Of a stretch of DNA of 64,000 nt, positions 17,601 through 25,953 are shown one piece after another. Made by a program: the position numbers and the translations under genes. The notes below the pieces were generated by a model. It saw nothing but the letters and a program-made list of their open reading frames with translations, searched no databases and was not told where the DNA came from. Source of the stretch: Mycolicibacterium vinylchloridicum (lineage in GTDB: Bacteria; Actinomycetota; Actinomycetes; Mycobacteriales; Mycobacteriaceae); the NCBI RefSeq assembly GCF_013404075.1, contig NZ_JACBJQ010000021.1, positions 50,429 to 114,428 on the forward strand, read 5' to 3'. The stretch's first letter is position 1, and every line of letters begins with the position of its first letter.

Positions 17601-19514
17601 ATGACCACCACCGCGGAGCATCTGCGTAACGCACTCGACGGACGCTGGCGTGACGTCAAGAACGCCGTCCGCGCCGAACTCTCCACCGAGGTTTTCCGGC
17701 CGCACTACACGCCCAACACCGCGATCGCCCGCGCGAAGGTGGCCGAGCAGCTCAAGATCATGGCCAACGCCGGGGCCGCCGAAGACGGTTTTCGGAAGGA
17801 GCACGGCGGCAACGGCGACGTCGGCGCCGCGGTCACCCGCATCGAGATGCTCGCGATGTCCGACCTGTCGCTGATGGTGAAGGCAGGCGTGCAGTGGGGC
17901 TTGTTCGGCGGCGCCATCGAGAACCTGGGCACCGAGCGCCATCACAAGGCCTACGTGCAGCGCATCATCGACCTGGACCTGCTGGGCTGCTTCGGGATGA
18001 CCGAGACCGGCCACGGCAGCGACGTGCAGTCGCTGGAGACCACGGCCACCTACGATCCGGCGACGCAAGAGTTCGTGATCAATTCCCCGACGCCCACGTC
18101 GCGTAAGGACTACATCGGCGGCGCGGCCGAAACAGCCCGGGTGTCAGCGGTTTTCGCGCAACTGATCACCGAGGGCGAATCGCACGGGGTGCACTGCTTC
18201 GTCGTGCCACTGCGCGACGAGGACGGCAATGACCTGCCCGGCGTCACCACCTCGGACTGCCTCTACAAGGGCGGGCTGCCCGGGGTCGACAACGGCCGGA
18301 TCGTGTTCGACAACGTCCGCATCCCGCGGGAGAACCTGCTGAACAAGTACGGCGACGTCGCGCCCGACGGCACGTACTCCTCACCGATCGAGAACGTCAA
18401 CCGGCGCTTCTTCACCATGCTGGGCACGCTGATTCGCGGCCGGGTCACCGTCGGCGGTAGTGCGGCCGCCGCAGCGCGGGTGGCCCTGGACATCGCAGTG
18501 CGGTATGCCTTGCAGCGCAAGCAGTTCAGCGCTCCCGGCGATGATGGTGAAGTCCTCATCATGGACTACCTGGTGCACCAGCGCCGGCTGTTCCCGCTGA
18601 TCGCCCGCTCCTACGCTTTGCAGTTCGCCCAGAACGAGTTGGTCGCTCGGCTGCACGACCTACAGACCGCGGACGATCCCGATGCCGAAGAGCAGCGCGA
18701 GCTGGAATCCCGCGCCGCAGGCCTCAAGGCGGCCAACACCTGGCACACCAGTACCGCGATCCAGGAGGCGCGCGAAGCCTGCGGTGGCGCAGGCTATCTC
18801 GCCGAGAACCGGCTGATCGCGCTGCGCGCCGACACCGACGTGTTCACCACCTTCGAAGGTGACAACCACGTGCTGACCCAGCTGGTGGCCAAGGAACTGC
18901 TGACCGCCTACGCCGACGACATCAAGGGCATGAGCCCGGTGGAGTGGGTGCGCTTCGCCGCGAACTTCGCCGGTGATCGGGTGCTGAAAAGGACTGCGGC
19001 CGAGACGATCATGCAGAGGATCCTCGACGCACGCCAGGACAACGAGGAGGAAGGCAGCCTCTTCAACCGCGGCACCCAGGTGAAGATGTTCGAGGACCGT
19101 GAAGAGTATCTGCTGTCCTCGGTGGCGCGCCGGCTACAGCGCAAGTCCAAGGAGATGTCGGCGTTCGACGCGTTCAACGCCGTGCAGGATCACGTGCTGC
19201 ACACCGCCAAGGCGCACATCGACCGGATCGTGCTCGAGGCGTTCGTCGCCGGTATCGACGCATGCGAGGACGAAGAGGCCCGCAACATCCTCGACCTGGT
19301 GTGCGACCTGTACGCACTGTCGGTGATCGAGGACGACAAGGCCTGGTTCATCGAGCACCGCTTCCTGTCCACCGAGCGGGCCAAGGCCGTCACGGCCGGC
19401 ATCAACGAACGTTGCCGGGCGCTGCGGCCGTACGCCGAAGCGCTGGTCGACGGCTTCGGGGTGCCCGAGCAGCTGCGCTACGCGGAGATGCTGCACCCGG
19501 AGAATCTCGACTAG
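17601..19514 (+). CDS. Acyl-CoA oxidase/dehydrogenase family flavoenzyme
   Basis: This 637-aa protein is much longer than an acyl-CoA dehydrogenase (about 390 aa) and fits the acyl-CoA oxidase type, with an extra C-terminal helical domain. Diagnostic stretches are CFGMTETGHGSDVQ (near 134-147), SRKDYIGGAA (near 175) and EACGGAGYLAENR (near 395), plus TTFEGDNHVLTQ (near 420), which lines the active site in oxidases. The first beta-oxidation step with O2 as acceptor is expected. A related acyl-CoA dehydrogenase using another acceptor cannot be excluded. ATG 17601 and GTG 17598 are both possible starts. Confidence 0.88.
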   Translation: MTTTAEHLRNALDGRWRDVKNAVRAELSTEVFRPHYTPNTAIARAKVAEQLKIMANAGAAEDGFRKEHGGNGDVGAAVTRIEMLAMSDLSLMVKAGVQWGLFGGAIENLGTERHHKAYVQRIIDLDLLGCFGMTETGHGSDVQSLETTATYDPATQEFVINSPTPTSRKDYIGGAAETARVSAVFAQLITEGESHGVHCFVVPLRDEDGNDLPGVTTSDCLYKGGLPGVDNGRIVFDNVRIPRENLLNKYGDVAPDGTYSSPIENVNRRFFTMLGTLIRGRVTVGGSAAAAARVALDIAVRYALQRKQFSAPGDDGEVLIMDYLVHQRRLFPLIARSYALQFAQNELVARLHDLQTADDPDAEEQRELESRAAGLKAANTWHTSTAIQEAREACGGAGYLAENRLIALRADTDVFTTFEGDNHVLTQLVAKELLTAYADDIKGMSPVEWVRFAANFAGDRVLKRTAAETIMQRILDARQDNEEEGSLFNRGTQVKMFEDREEYLLSSVARRLQRKSKEMSAFDAFNAVQDHVLHTAKAHIDRIVLEAFVAGIDACEDEEARNILDLVCDLYALSVIEDDKAWFIEHRFLSTERAKAVTAGINERCRALRPYAEALVDGFGVPEQLRYAEMLHPENLD

Positions 19515-19519
19515 CCGTT

Positions 19520-19567
19520 TTGACAATTTTGACGAAACACCGGTGCTGACCCAGTAACGTCGCGGCC
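19520..19567 (+). promoter_or_regulatory. Candidate promoter for a leaderless transcript
   Basis: TAACGT (19555-19560) matches the mycobacterial -10 pattern TANNNT and lies exactly seven bases before GTG 19568. TTGACA (19520-19525) and TTGACG (19529-19534) are present upstream, but with long spacing (20 bases or more). No Shine-Dalgarno sequence occurs before GTG. Transcription from the first base of the start codon is therefore plausible (inference). Confidence 0.5.
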
Positions 19568-20269
19568 GTGGAATTGACGCTGCAACGCATCGGGGCGTGG
19601 TGCGGGACGATCATGATCATTCTGTACGGAACGAGCCTGTCGGGGATCGCGCGGATGTTTCCGCCACTCTCACCGGTCGCATCGCCCGAGGAGATCGCCG
19701 ACTTCTACGTCGACCACAAGATCTGGATCCGGATCGGCATCGCGGGGTGCCTGCTGACGTCGGTGATCGCCCTGCCGTTCCTGGCCACCATCGTGCTGCG
19801 CATCCGCCGCATCGAAGGCCAGTGGGGCATGTTGTCGATGACGCAGCTGTTCGCCGCGACGATTTTCGTTCCCGCCCTGCTGTTTCCATTCCTGATCATG
19901 GCCGCGGCAGCGTTCCGTCCCGAGAGCCGGCCGCCGGACATCACCCAGGCACTCAACGACGTGTTCTGGCTGATGTTCATCGGCATCGTCGGGACCATCA
20001 TCGTGCAGAACATCACCCTGGCCATCGCGTCGTTCATCGACAAGACCGAGCCGCAAACCTTCCCGCGCTGGTACGGCTACCTCAACCTGTGGGTGGCGCT
20101 GCTGTCACTGCCGGGCTGCGTGGTCGTGGTGTTCAACGACGGACCGCTGGCCTGGCACGGGGTGTTCGCGTTCTACATTCCCGGTGCGGCGCTGACGATC
20201 TGGCTGTTCTCGACCACGTACGTGCTGAACCGGGGCATCAAGGCTCAGCAGCGCGCCGAAGCAGCATGA
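19568..20269 (+). CDS. Polytopic membrane protein of unknown function, first gene of a COX3/COX4 operon
   Basis: This 233-aa protein has about six hydrophobic segments and no recognised catalytic motif. It starts at GTG 19568 without a ribosome-binding site and ends in an ATGA overlap with the COX3-like gene. Translational coupling therefore links it to the two oxidase-type subunits. It has no heme-binding histidine pattern of a COX1 protein. A structural or assembly partner of the COX3/COX4-like pair is a reasonable guess only. Confidence 0.75.
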   Translation: MELTLQRIGAWCGTIMIILYGTSLSGIARMFPPLSPVASPEEIADFYVDHKIWIRIGIAGCLLTSVIALPFLATIVLRIRRIEGQWGMLSMTQLFAATIFVPALLFPFLIMAAAAFRPESRPPDITQALNDVFWLMFIGIVGTIIVQNITLAIASFIDKTEPQTFPRWYGYLNLWVALLSLPGCVVVVFNDGPLAWHGVFAFYIPGAALTIWLFSTTYVLNRGIKAQQRAEAA

Positions 20270-20847
20270 CGGCGGGTTCACCTCCCACCGTCAGCCGCCG
20301 CGTCCCCGGCGAACAGGGCACCTGGGTATTCCTGTTCGGCGACATGCTGGTGTTCGCGGTGTTCTTCGCCACGTTCATGGTCGAAAGGTCCAAGGCGCCA
20401 GAGGTTTTCGACGCGGCACGCAAGACGCTGCACGTCAACATCGGCCTGGTGAACACCCTGGTGCTGCTGACCAGCTCGCTGTTCGTGGTGGCCGCGATGG
20501 GCGCCATCCGGACCGGCCTGGGTTCCATCGCCGCCCGCGCACTGCTGGTGGCGATCGGCTGCGGCGCGGTGTTCGTCGCGCTGAAGGTGACCGAGTACGT
20601 CCTGCTCGGCACTGCGGGCCACGGTCCGGGCGCCAATCACTTCTACCTGTACTACTTCGTCCTGACCGGCCTGCACCTGCTGCACGTCCTCATCGGGATC
20701 GGAGTGCTGGTGTTGATGTTCACCCAGACCCGGCGGACGGAGCTGTCGGCCACCCGGCTCGCGGTGATCGAGGGCGGCGGGTGCTTCTGGCACCTGGTCG
20801 ACCTGTTGTGGATCGTCCTGTTCCCCCTCCTGTACCTGGTGAGCTGA
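20266..20847 (+). CDS. Cytochrome c oxidase subunit III family (NorE-like) membrane protein
   Basis: This 193-aa protein has five predicted helices and the NorE-type N-terminal signature GEQGTWVFLFGDMLVFAVFF (residues 15-34). GLHLLHVLIG (near 137) and FWHLVDLLWIVLFPLLYLV at the C-terminus are typical of heme-copper oxidase subunit III. ATG overlaps the preceding stop and the next gene begins within its own stop (TGATG). NorE proteins accompany nitric oxide reductase in some bacteria, but no catalytic subunit is in the window. Confidence 0.87.
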   Translation: MTAGSPPTVSRRVPGEQGTWVFLFGDMLVFAVFFATFMVERSKAPEVFDAARKTLHVNIGLVNTLVLLTSSLFVVAAMGAIRTGLGSIAARALLVAIGCGAVFVALKVTEYVLLGTAGHGPGANHFYLYYFVLTGLHLLHVLIGIGVLVLMFTQTRRTELSATRLAVIEGGGCFWHLVDLLWIVLFPLLYLVS

Positions 20848-21110
20848 TGCTGCAACTGATGCGCAACCGCGCCGGCGTGAGCTGGCTGATCCTGGTGACG
20901 TTGACGCTGGCGTCGTTCGCGGTGGGCGCCGACCACAGCACCGGCTCCCTGATCGCCGTCGGCGTCCTGGCGATCGCGGCGGTCAAGGTGCGGCTGGTCG
21001 GCCTGGATTTCATGGAATTGCGGCACGCCCCGATCCCGCTGCGGGCGATCTTCGAGGTGTACTGCGTGGCGCTGTGGGCGCTGCTGTCGGGGTTGTATTT
21101 GTGGCTGTGA
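20847..21110 (+). CDS. Prokaryotic cytochrome c oxidase subunit IV family (NorF-like) small membrane protein
   Basis: This 87-aa protein has three hydrophobic helices, with VRLVGLDFMELRHAP between the second and third, a pattern of the COX4_pro/NorF family. The start codon shares one base with the stop of the COX3-like gene. Size and partner match the NorE-NorF pair. The role is presumably assembly or stabilisation of a terminal oxidase or NO reductase encoded elsewhere (inference). Confidence 0.8.
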   Translation: MLQLMRNRAGVSWLILVTLTLASFAVGADHSTGSLIAVGVLAIAAVKVRLVGLDFMELRHAPIPLRAIFEVYCVALWALLSGLYLWL

Positions 21111-21128
21111 GACGTTCGACCGGCATAG

Positions 21129-21169
21129 TAACGATTGACGTTAGTAACGTCCGACGTTAGCATTGCGGT
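21129..21169 (+). promoter_or_regulatory. higBA promoter with tandem operator, probably leaderless
   Basis: TTGACG (21135-21140) and TAGCAT (21158-21163) are separated by 17 bases, and GTG of higB starts six bases later, so transcription would begin at or next to the start codon. Overlaid are two 15-bp dyads of the form TAACG-N5-CGTTA (21129-21143 and 21145-21159), spaced one base apart. They cover the -35 and touch the -10. This fits autorepression by HigA or the HigBA complex. Confidence 0.65.
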
Positions 21170-21451
21170 GTGATCCGCTCGTTCAGGGACGGTGACACCC
21201 AGAAAGTTTGGGAGCTGCGACGCCCTAAAGGGATCAGCACTGCGCTCGCCAAGGTGGCACGCCGCAAGATGCAGATTCTCGACGCTGCGGAGAACATCAA
21301 CGATCTACGGGTTCCACCGGGCAACCGGCTGGAGAAACTACAACCGCCCCGCGAAGGGCAGCACAGCATCCGCGTCAACGATCAGTACCGCATCTGCTTC
21401 ACATGGCGCGACGGAGGCGCCGATGACGTCGAGCTGACCGATTACCACTGA
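21170..21451 (+). CDS. higB: HigB-type toxin (RelE/ParE superfamily)
   Basis: This 93-aa toxin is predicted to cleave mRNA on the ribosome. LDAAENINDLRVPPGNRLEKL (near 37-57) and HSIRVNDQYRICFTW (near 65-79) are hallmark HigB segments, including the basic R-x-N-x-QYR-x-CF core. The gene order toxin-then-antitoxin is typical of higBA. GTG 21170 has no Shine-Dalgarno sequence and is consistent with leaderless translation. The antitoxin follows after 13 bases. Confidence 0.92.
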   Translation: MIRSFRDGDTQKVWELRRPKGISTALAKVARRKMQILDAAENINDLRVPPGNRLEKLQPPREGQHSIRVNDQYRICFTWRDGGADDVELTDYH

Positions 21452-21464
21452 GAGGAGAACACCA

Positions 21465-21758
21465 ATGGCTGACTTCGCACCCACCCATCCCGGCGAGATT
21501 CTCGCCGAGGAGTTCCTCACGCCGATGGGGATCACCCCTTACCGGCTCGCTCAGGAGATCGGCGTACCGCAGACCCGACTGAGCGAGATCATCCGCGGGC
21601 GACGGGCCATCACCGCCGACACCGGCCTACGACTGTCCCGAGCATTGGGCCTGTCCGACATGTTCTGGATCAACTTGCAGGCGCGCTACGACGCTGACGT
21701 GGTGCGTGCCGAGAAGGGTGCGGAGCTAGATCGCATTCAGGCGCTCGCCGCCGGCTGA
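21465..21758 (+). CDS. higA: HigA-type antitoxin (XRE helix-turn-helix)
   Basis: This 97-aa antitoxin contains THPGEILAEEFLTPMGITPYRLAQEIGVPQTRLSEIIRGRRAIT, the classical HigA/VapI XRE domain (residues 6-49). FWINLQARYDADVVRAEKG follows, as in plasmid-maintenance antitoxins. AGAGGAG precedes ATG, so unlike higB it is translated from a normal leader. It should neutralise HigB and bind the tandem operator upstream of higB. Confidence 0.93.
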   Translation: MADFAPTHPGEILAEEFLTPMGITPYRLAQEIGVPQTRLSEIIRGRRAITADTGLRLSRALGLSDMFWINLQARYDADVVRAEKGAELDRIQALAAG

Positions 21759-21768
21759 GGAGTCCTTG

Positions 21769-21841
21769 CTCCCCCGGATGGACTCGAACCATCAACCGTC
21801 CGATTAACAGTCGGAAGCTCTGCCAGTTGAGCTACAGGGGA
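21769..21841 (-). tRNA. tRNA-Asn (GTT)
   Basis: A 73-nt cloverleaf is complete. The acceptor is TCCCCTG/CGGGGGA, the D arm is GCTC/GAGC, the anticodon stem is TCCGA/TCGGA with loop CTGTTAA (anticodon GTT), the T arm is GATGG/CCATC with TTCGAGT, and the discriminator is G. CCA is not encoded. It faces away from the small gene at 21995, matching the position of asnT beside Rv2342 in M. tuberculosis. Confidence 0.97.
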
Positions 21842-21994
21842 CTATCTGCTTCCCGCGGAAGCGCGCTTGCGCCGATGCGGGCCGGAGAGTGACTCTAGCT
21901 TACTGGGTGCCCTCGACGCCAAACCGGTGGGCGGGCGCCAACCCGGTCGCGTCAGGCAGGATGGTGGGGCGGGGTTTTCGATGGAGGGAGCGCA

Positions 21995-22243
21995 GTGATC
22001 CGGTTTCTCGCCGCACTTGGCGTGGGCTATGTGTTGGGCACCAAGGCGGGCCGTAAGCGCTACGAGCAGATCGTCGGCACCTATAAGGCGCTGACCGGTA
22101 ATCCCGCCACGAAGACCGTGATCGACGCCGGGCGCCGCAAGATCGCCGACCGGGTATCACCGGACCCCGATCCGAAGATGGTCACACTGACCGAGATCGA
22201 CGCCAACACCACCGTGGTCGAACCACAGCGGTCGGAGAACTAA
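21995..22243 (+). CDS. Conserved small actinobacterial protein of unknown function
   Basis: This 82-aa protein starts at GTG with GGAGCGCA upstream. It has a short hydrophobic N-terminus (FLAALGVGYVLGTKAGRKRYEQI, residues 4-26) resembling YtxH-type proteins, then an amphipathic segment and an acidic tail. Placement between tRNA-Asn and dnaG corresponds to Rv2342 (from memory). It could associate with the membrane through the glycine-rich first helix. No function is assigned. Confidence 0.75.
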   Translation: MIRFLAALGVGYVLGTKAGRKRYEQIVGTYKALTGNPATKTVIDAGRRKIADRVSPDPDPKMVTLTEIDANTTVVEPQRSEN

Positions 22244-22324
22244 GCACAACGAAATCGACCCTACGGTTGTCAATCGGAAAAAATCACAGCCGTCAGGTCG
22301 ATCTCGGGCATCGACCGAGGGCAA

Positions 22325-22636
22325 TCAGCCGATCGGAATGCTGATGGTCTGGCCCGGCAGCAGCGGGCCGGTGCTGACACCGATGCCGCCGCCGGGCATC
22401 GATCCCGCGTCGGGTCCGTACACGCCGAGCTGCGGGGTGCCCACGCTGACGTTGTTGTTCGAGTAGCTCAGGCACTGCCCGTCGCCACGCGAACCGAACC
22501 ACGCCAGGCAGGTGCCACCGGGAGACGCAGAAGCCATCGGGGCAGTCAGTGCAGCCAGAGCCGGCACCGCAGCCGCGGCCACAGCAAGAGCGCCAGCAGT
22601 GGCGATACGCCGGACACGGGTGTTCGCGGTAGTCAT
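22325..22636 (-). CDS. Small secreted mycobacterial protein
   Basis: This 103-aa protein has a clear signal peptide: basic residues RVRR, then an alanine-rich core, with cleavage likely after ASAS near residue 38. The mature part is about 65 residues, glycine- and proline-rich, with two cysteines (CLAWFGSRGDGQC) that could form one disulfide. The start at ATG 22636 follows AAAGG at a good distance. No family function is recognised. It sits between the dnaG stop and the convergent small gene. Confidence 0.75.
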   Translation of the reverse strand: MTTANTRVRRIATAGALAVAAAAVPALAALTAPMASASPGGTCLAWFGSRGDGQCLSYSNNNVSVGTPQLGVYGPDAGSMPGGGIGVSTGPLLPGQTISIPIG

Positions 22637-22691
22637 ATCTGACCTTTCGCTCCAGACGGGCAGTGCGTTAACCATAGCGTGCTGGCAGTTA

Positions 22692-24626
22692 TCACGCAGT
22701 GAGGTCGTCGCCGCTGGCCTGTTCCAGCAGACTGCGCCGATAGGCCTCCAGCGCCACCAGGTCGCCGAACAGGGCGTGATATTCGTCTCCCTGCTCCACC
22801 GGCGACATCCGCTGCAGCTTGGACTTGACCTCGGCGACCTGCCTGCCGACCCAGACTTCCTGCAGCCGGGCCAGCACACCGCCGATGTAGCGGGGCATTC
22901 TCTCCTCGTCCTCGACCCGGATGCTCTCGACACCGAGCTCGGTGATCAGCCCTGCTGTGGCCGTTGCGCCGGTCTGTTCACGCACCTTGTCGATCCACTC
23001 GCCGCCGGTGACCCCCGACGACGTCCCGCCTGCCGTTTCGATCGCCGTGCGCACCGCGGCATAGCCGGGATGGGTGAAGCTCTCGACGGTCAGCGAGTCG
23101 AAGACCGGTCCGGCCAGTGCCGGGTACTGCAGCGCGGCCTTGAGCGCTTCCCGCTGCGGCCACAACGTCGGATCACGCGGATCGGGCCGACGCGCACCGT
23201 CCGCGGACGCGGCCTTGGGCCGCGCGGGCGTCGCGCGCCGGTTGTCGCCGCGGCCCCCGGGCTTGTGGCCGGCTTCCTCGCGGACTCGGGCGATGACCTG
23301 GGCGACGTCGTCCCAGCCGACCCAGCCCGCAAGCTGACGGGCGTACTCGTCACGCAACGTCGGGTCCTTGATCTGGGCGACCATCGGCACGCACCGCCGC
23401 AGTGCCGTCACCCGGCCCTCGGCCTGCTCCAGATCGTGCTCGGCCAGCGCGGTGCGGATGGCGAACTCGAACAGCGGGGTGCGCCGGGCCACCAGATCGC
23501 GCAGCGCCGCGTCGCCCTGTGCCAGCCGCAGATCGCAGGGGTCCATCCCGTCGGCCGCGACGGCCACGAAACTCTGGCCCGCGAGGTTCTGCTCGCCGGC
23601 GAAGGCCTTCAGCGCGGCGGCGCGGCCGGCCGCGTCGCCGTCGAACACATAGATCAGTTCGCCGCGAAAGAACTTGTCGTCCATCATCAGTCGCCGCAGC
23701 ATCGACAGATGTTCGTCACCGAACGCGGTACCGCAGGACGCGACGGCAGTGGTCACCCCGGCCAGGTGCATGGCCATCACGTCGGTGTAGCCCTCGACGA
23801 CGACGGCCTGGTGTCCCTTGGCGATATCCCGCTTGGCCAGGTCGAGGCCGAACAACACATTGGACTTCTTGTACAGCACGGTTTCCGGGGTGTTGACGTA
23901 CTTGGCCTCGATCTGGTCGTCGGCAAAGATCCGGCGGGCGCCGAAACCGACGGTCTCACCGCTGGCACTGCGGATCGGCCACAGCAGCCTGCGATGGAAC
24001 CGGTCCATCGGCCCGCGCCTGCCCTCCCTGGACAGCCCGGCCGCCTCGAGTTCCTTGAACTCGAAGCCTTTTCGGATCAGATGCTTGGTCAGCGAATCCC
24101 AGCCCGCAGGCGCGAAGCCGCAGCCGAACCGGCGGGCCGCAGCGGCGTCGAAGTTGCGCTCGGTGAGGTACTGCCTGGCCGGTGCGGCCTCCTCGGATTC
24201 CAGTGCGGCAGCGTAGAACTCCGCCGCGGCGGCGGTGGCGGCGATCAGTCGGCTGCGGCTGCCGCGATCACGCTGCACGCCGGCGCCGCCGCCGCTGTAG
24301 GTCACGGTGTAGTTGATCCGGTCGGCCAGTACCTCGACGGCCTCGACGAAGCTGACGTGCTCGATCTTCTGGATGAAGGCGTAGACGTCACCGCCCTCAC
24401 CGCAGCCGAAGCAGTGGAAATGGCCGTGGTTGGGCCGCACGTGGAACGACGGTGACTTCTCGTCGTGGAACGGGCACAGACCCTTCATCGAGTCCGCCCC
24501 GGCCCGGCGCAGCTGGACGTAGTCGCCGACCACATCCTCGATGCGCACCTGTTCACGGATGGCGGCGATATCGCGTTCGGAGATGCGACCTTTTCGGTCG
24601 CCACCCCCGCTCACCGCACCGGTCAT
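22692..24626 (-). CDS. dnaG: DNA primase
   Basis: This 644-aa protein makes RNA primers at the replication fork. A CHC2 zinc finger (Cys51, His54, Cys72, Cys75 within CPFHDEKSPSFHVRP and FHCFGCG) precedes the catalytic core with VVVEGYTDVMAMHLAG (TOPRIM glutamate) and IYVFDGDAAGRAAALKA. The C-terminal helicase-interaction domain ends in YRRSLLEQASGDDLTA. ATG 24626 is preferred to GTG 24632. The dgt stop lies nine bases upstream, so dgt and dnaG form a conserved pair (Rv2344c-Rv2343c). Confidence 0.96.
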   Translation of the reverse strand: MTGAVSGGGDRKGRISERDIAAIREQVRIEDVVGDYVQLRRAGADSMKGLCPFHDEKSPSFHVRPNHGHFHCFGCGEGGDVYAFIQKIEHVSFVEAVEVLADRINYTVTYSGGGAGVQRDRGSRSRLIAATAAAAEFYAAALESEEAAPARQYLTERNFDAAAARRFGCGFAPAGWDSLTKHLIRKGFEFKELEAAGLSREGRRGPMDRFHRRLLWPIRSASGETVGFGARRIFADDQIEAKYVNTPETVLYKKSNVLFGLDLAKRDIAKGHQAVVVEGYTDVMAMHLAGVTTAVASCGTAFGDEHLSMLRRLMMDDKFFRGELIYVFDGDAAGRAAALKAFAGEQNLAGQSFVAVAADGMDPCDLRLAQGDAALRDLVARRTPLFEFAIRTALAEHDLEQAEGRVTALRRCVPMVAQIKDPTLRDEYARQLAGWVGWDDVAQVIARVREEAGHKPGGRGDNRRATPARPKAASADGARRPDPRDPTLWPQREALKAALQYPALAGPVFDSLTVESFTHPGYAAVRTAIETAGGTSSGVTGGEWIDKVREQTGATATAGLITELGVESIRVEDEERMPRYIGGVLARLQEVWVGRQVAEVKSKLQRMSPVEQGDEYHALFGDLVALEAYRRSLLEQASGDDLTA

Positions 24627-24635
24627 CGGCACAGT

Positions 24636-25910
24636 CTAGAACTCACGGACACCGGCGTTGTGCGCGTCGATGCGTTCCAGCCGGCCCTCGGTGAAGGATG
24701 CGATCTGATCGACGATCACCCGCATCCGGGCCGCATCGTCGGTCGCCGCGTTGAACTCCGGGGCGAACACGGGGTCGAGCGTCGCAGGCGCGCCATGCAG
24801 CAGCCAGTCCGCGACCTCGTGGACGCGTTCGCGCTGCCGGGCCTGCAGTTCGAGGTGGGCCGGATCGGACATGATGAACTGCAGCGCCAGGGTCTTGAGC
24901 ACCGCGACCTCGGCCCGGACCGTTGCCGGCACAGCCAGCTCCGCCTCATAGCGGACCAGCGGTTGTGGCCCGGCGATCTCGTGGGTCAGGCTGACCGCTG
25001 CCGAGGCGAACCGGCCGACCAGTTCACTGGTCAGCCGCTTGAGCGCCACCGACGCCGCGAGAGTCCCGTCGTACTTGCCGACACCGGCAACGATCGGTAG
25101 CTCCGACAGCCGTCGCGCCGCGGCCACCAGATCATCTGCGCGCAGGCTGCTGGATTCCGACTCCCCCAACCGCCCCAGAGCCGCCGCGGCGTCGTCGTCG
25201 GCCAGCACCCGAAGATCGATGCGGCCCGACACCACTCCGTCCTCGACGTCGTGCACCGAGTACGCGACGTCGTCGGCCCAGTCCATCACCTGCGACTCCA
25301 GGCACGGCCGCTGCGACGGCGCCGCGCCCCGTACCCACTCGGCCAGCGCCCGGTCGTCGTCGTAGAACCCGAACTTGCGGCCCCGCTCGCCGCGGAACCA
25401 CGGGTACTTCGTCACCGCGTCCAGCCCGGCCCGGGTCAGGTTCAGCCCGACGCTACGGCCTTGTCCGTCAAGCACTTTCGGCTCGATCTTGGTCAGGATC
25501 CGGAAGTTCTGGGCGTTGCCCTCGAAGCCGCCGCAAGACGCCGCGAACTCGTCGAGCGCGCGCTCCCCGTTGTGGCCGTACGGCGGGTGCCCGATGTCGT
25601 GGGCCAGCCCGGCCATGTCCACCAGGTCGGGGTCGCAGCCCAGCGGTACCGCCATCCCCCGCCCGATCTGCGCGACCTCCAGCGAGTGCGTCAGCCGGGT
25701 GCGGGGGTTCTCGCTCTCCCGCGGCCCGACGACCTGGGTCTTGTCGGCCAGCCGGCGCAGGGCAGCGCAGTGCAGCACGCGCGCGCGGTCGCGGGCGAAA
25801 TCGGTGCGATGCTCCGTCGACGTACCGGGTAGCCCGGCAGTCTTCGGCGCTTCGTGCACCACCCGCTCACGGTCGGCCTCGTCGTAGTGGCCGTGCTGAT
25901 TCGTCGTCAC
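24636..25910 (-). CDS. dgt: Deoxyguanosinetriphosphate triphosphohydrolase (HD-domain dNTPase)
   Basis: This 424-aa protein hydrolyses dNTPs to the deoxynucleoside and tripolyphosphate. HD-domain residues are seen as TRLTHSLEVAQ (His75) and GLAHDIGHPPYGHNGE (His104-Asp105). MDWADDVAYSVHDVEDG carries the later aspartate. The start was set at GTG 25910 because the conserved region begins about 20 residues later; further in-frame codons upstream look non-coding and would overlap the divergent promoter. It is followed by dnaG. Confidence 0.92.
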   Translation of the reverse strand: MTTNQHGHYDEADRERVVHEAPKTAGLPGTSTEHRTDFARDRARVLHCAALRRLADKTQVVGPRESENPRTRLTHSLEVAQIGRGMAVPLGCDPDLVDMAGLAHDIGHPPYGHNGERALDEFAASCGGFEGNAQNFRILTKIEPKVLDGQGRSVGLNLTRAGLDAVTKYPWFRGERGRKFGFYDDDRALAEWVRGAAPSQRPCLESQVMDWADDVAYSVHDVEDGVVSGRIDLRVLADDDAAAALGRLGESESSSLRADDLVAAARRLSELPIVAGVGKYDGTLAASVALKRLTSELVGRFASAAVSLTHEIAGPQPLVRYEAELAVPATVRAEVAVLKTLALQFIMSDPAHLELQARQRERVHEVADWLLHGAPATLDPVFAPEFNAATDDAARMRVIVDQIASFTEGRLERIDAHNAGVREF

Positions 25911-25953
25911 CGAGGCATAGTCTGCCAGCCTCGTCCTACTACATTTGACGCTC

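Noticed and set aside
22512..24455. 647-aa plus-strand frame opposite dnaG
   Set aside because: dnaG motifs are complete on the other strand. This frame is a codon-bias shadow.
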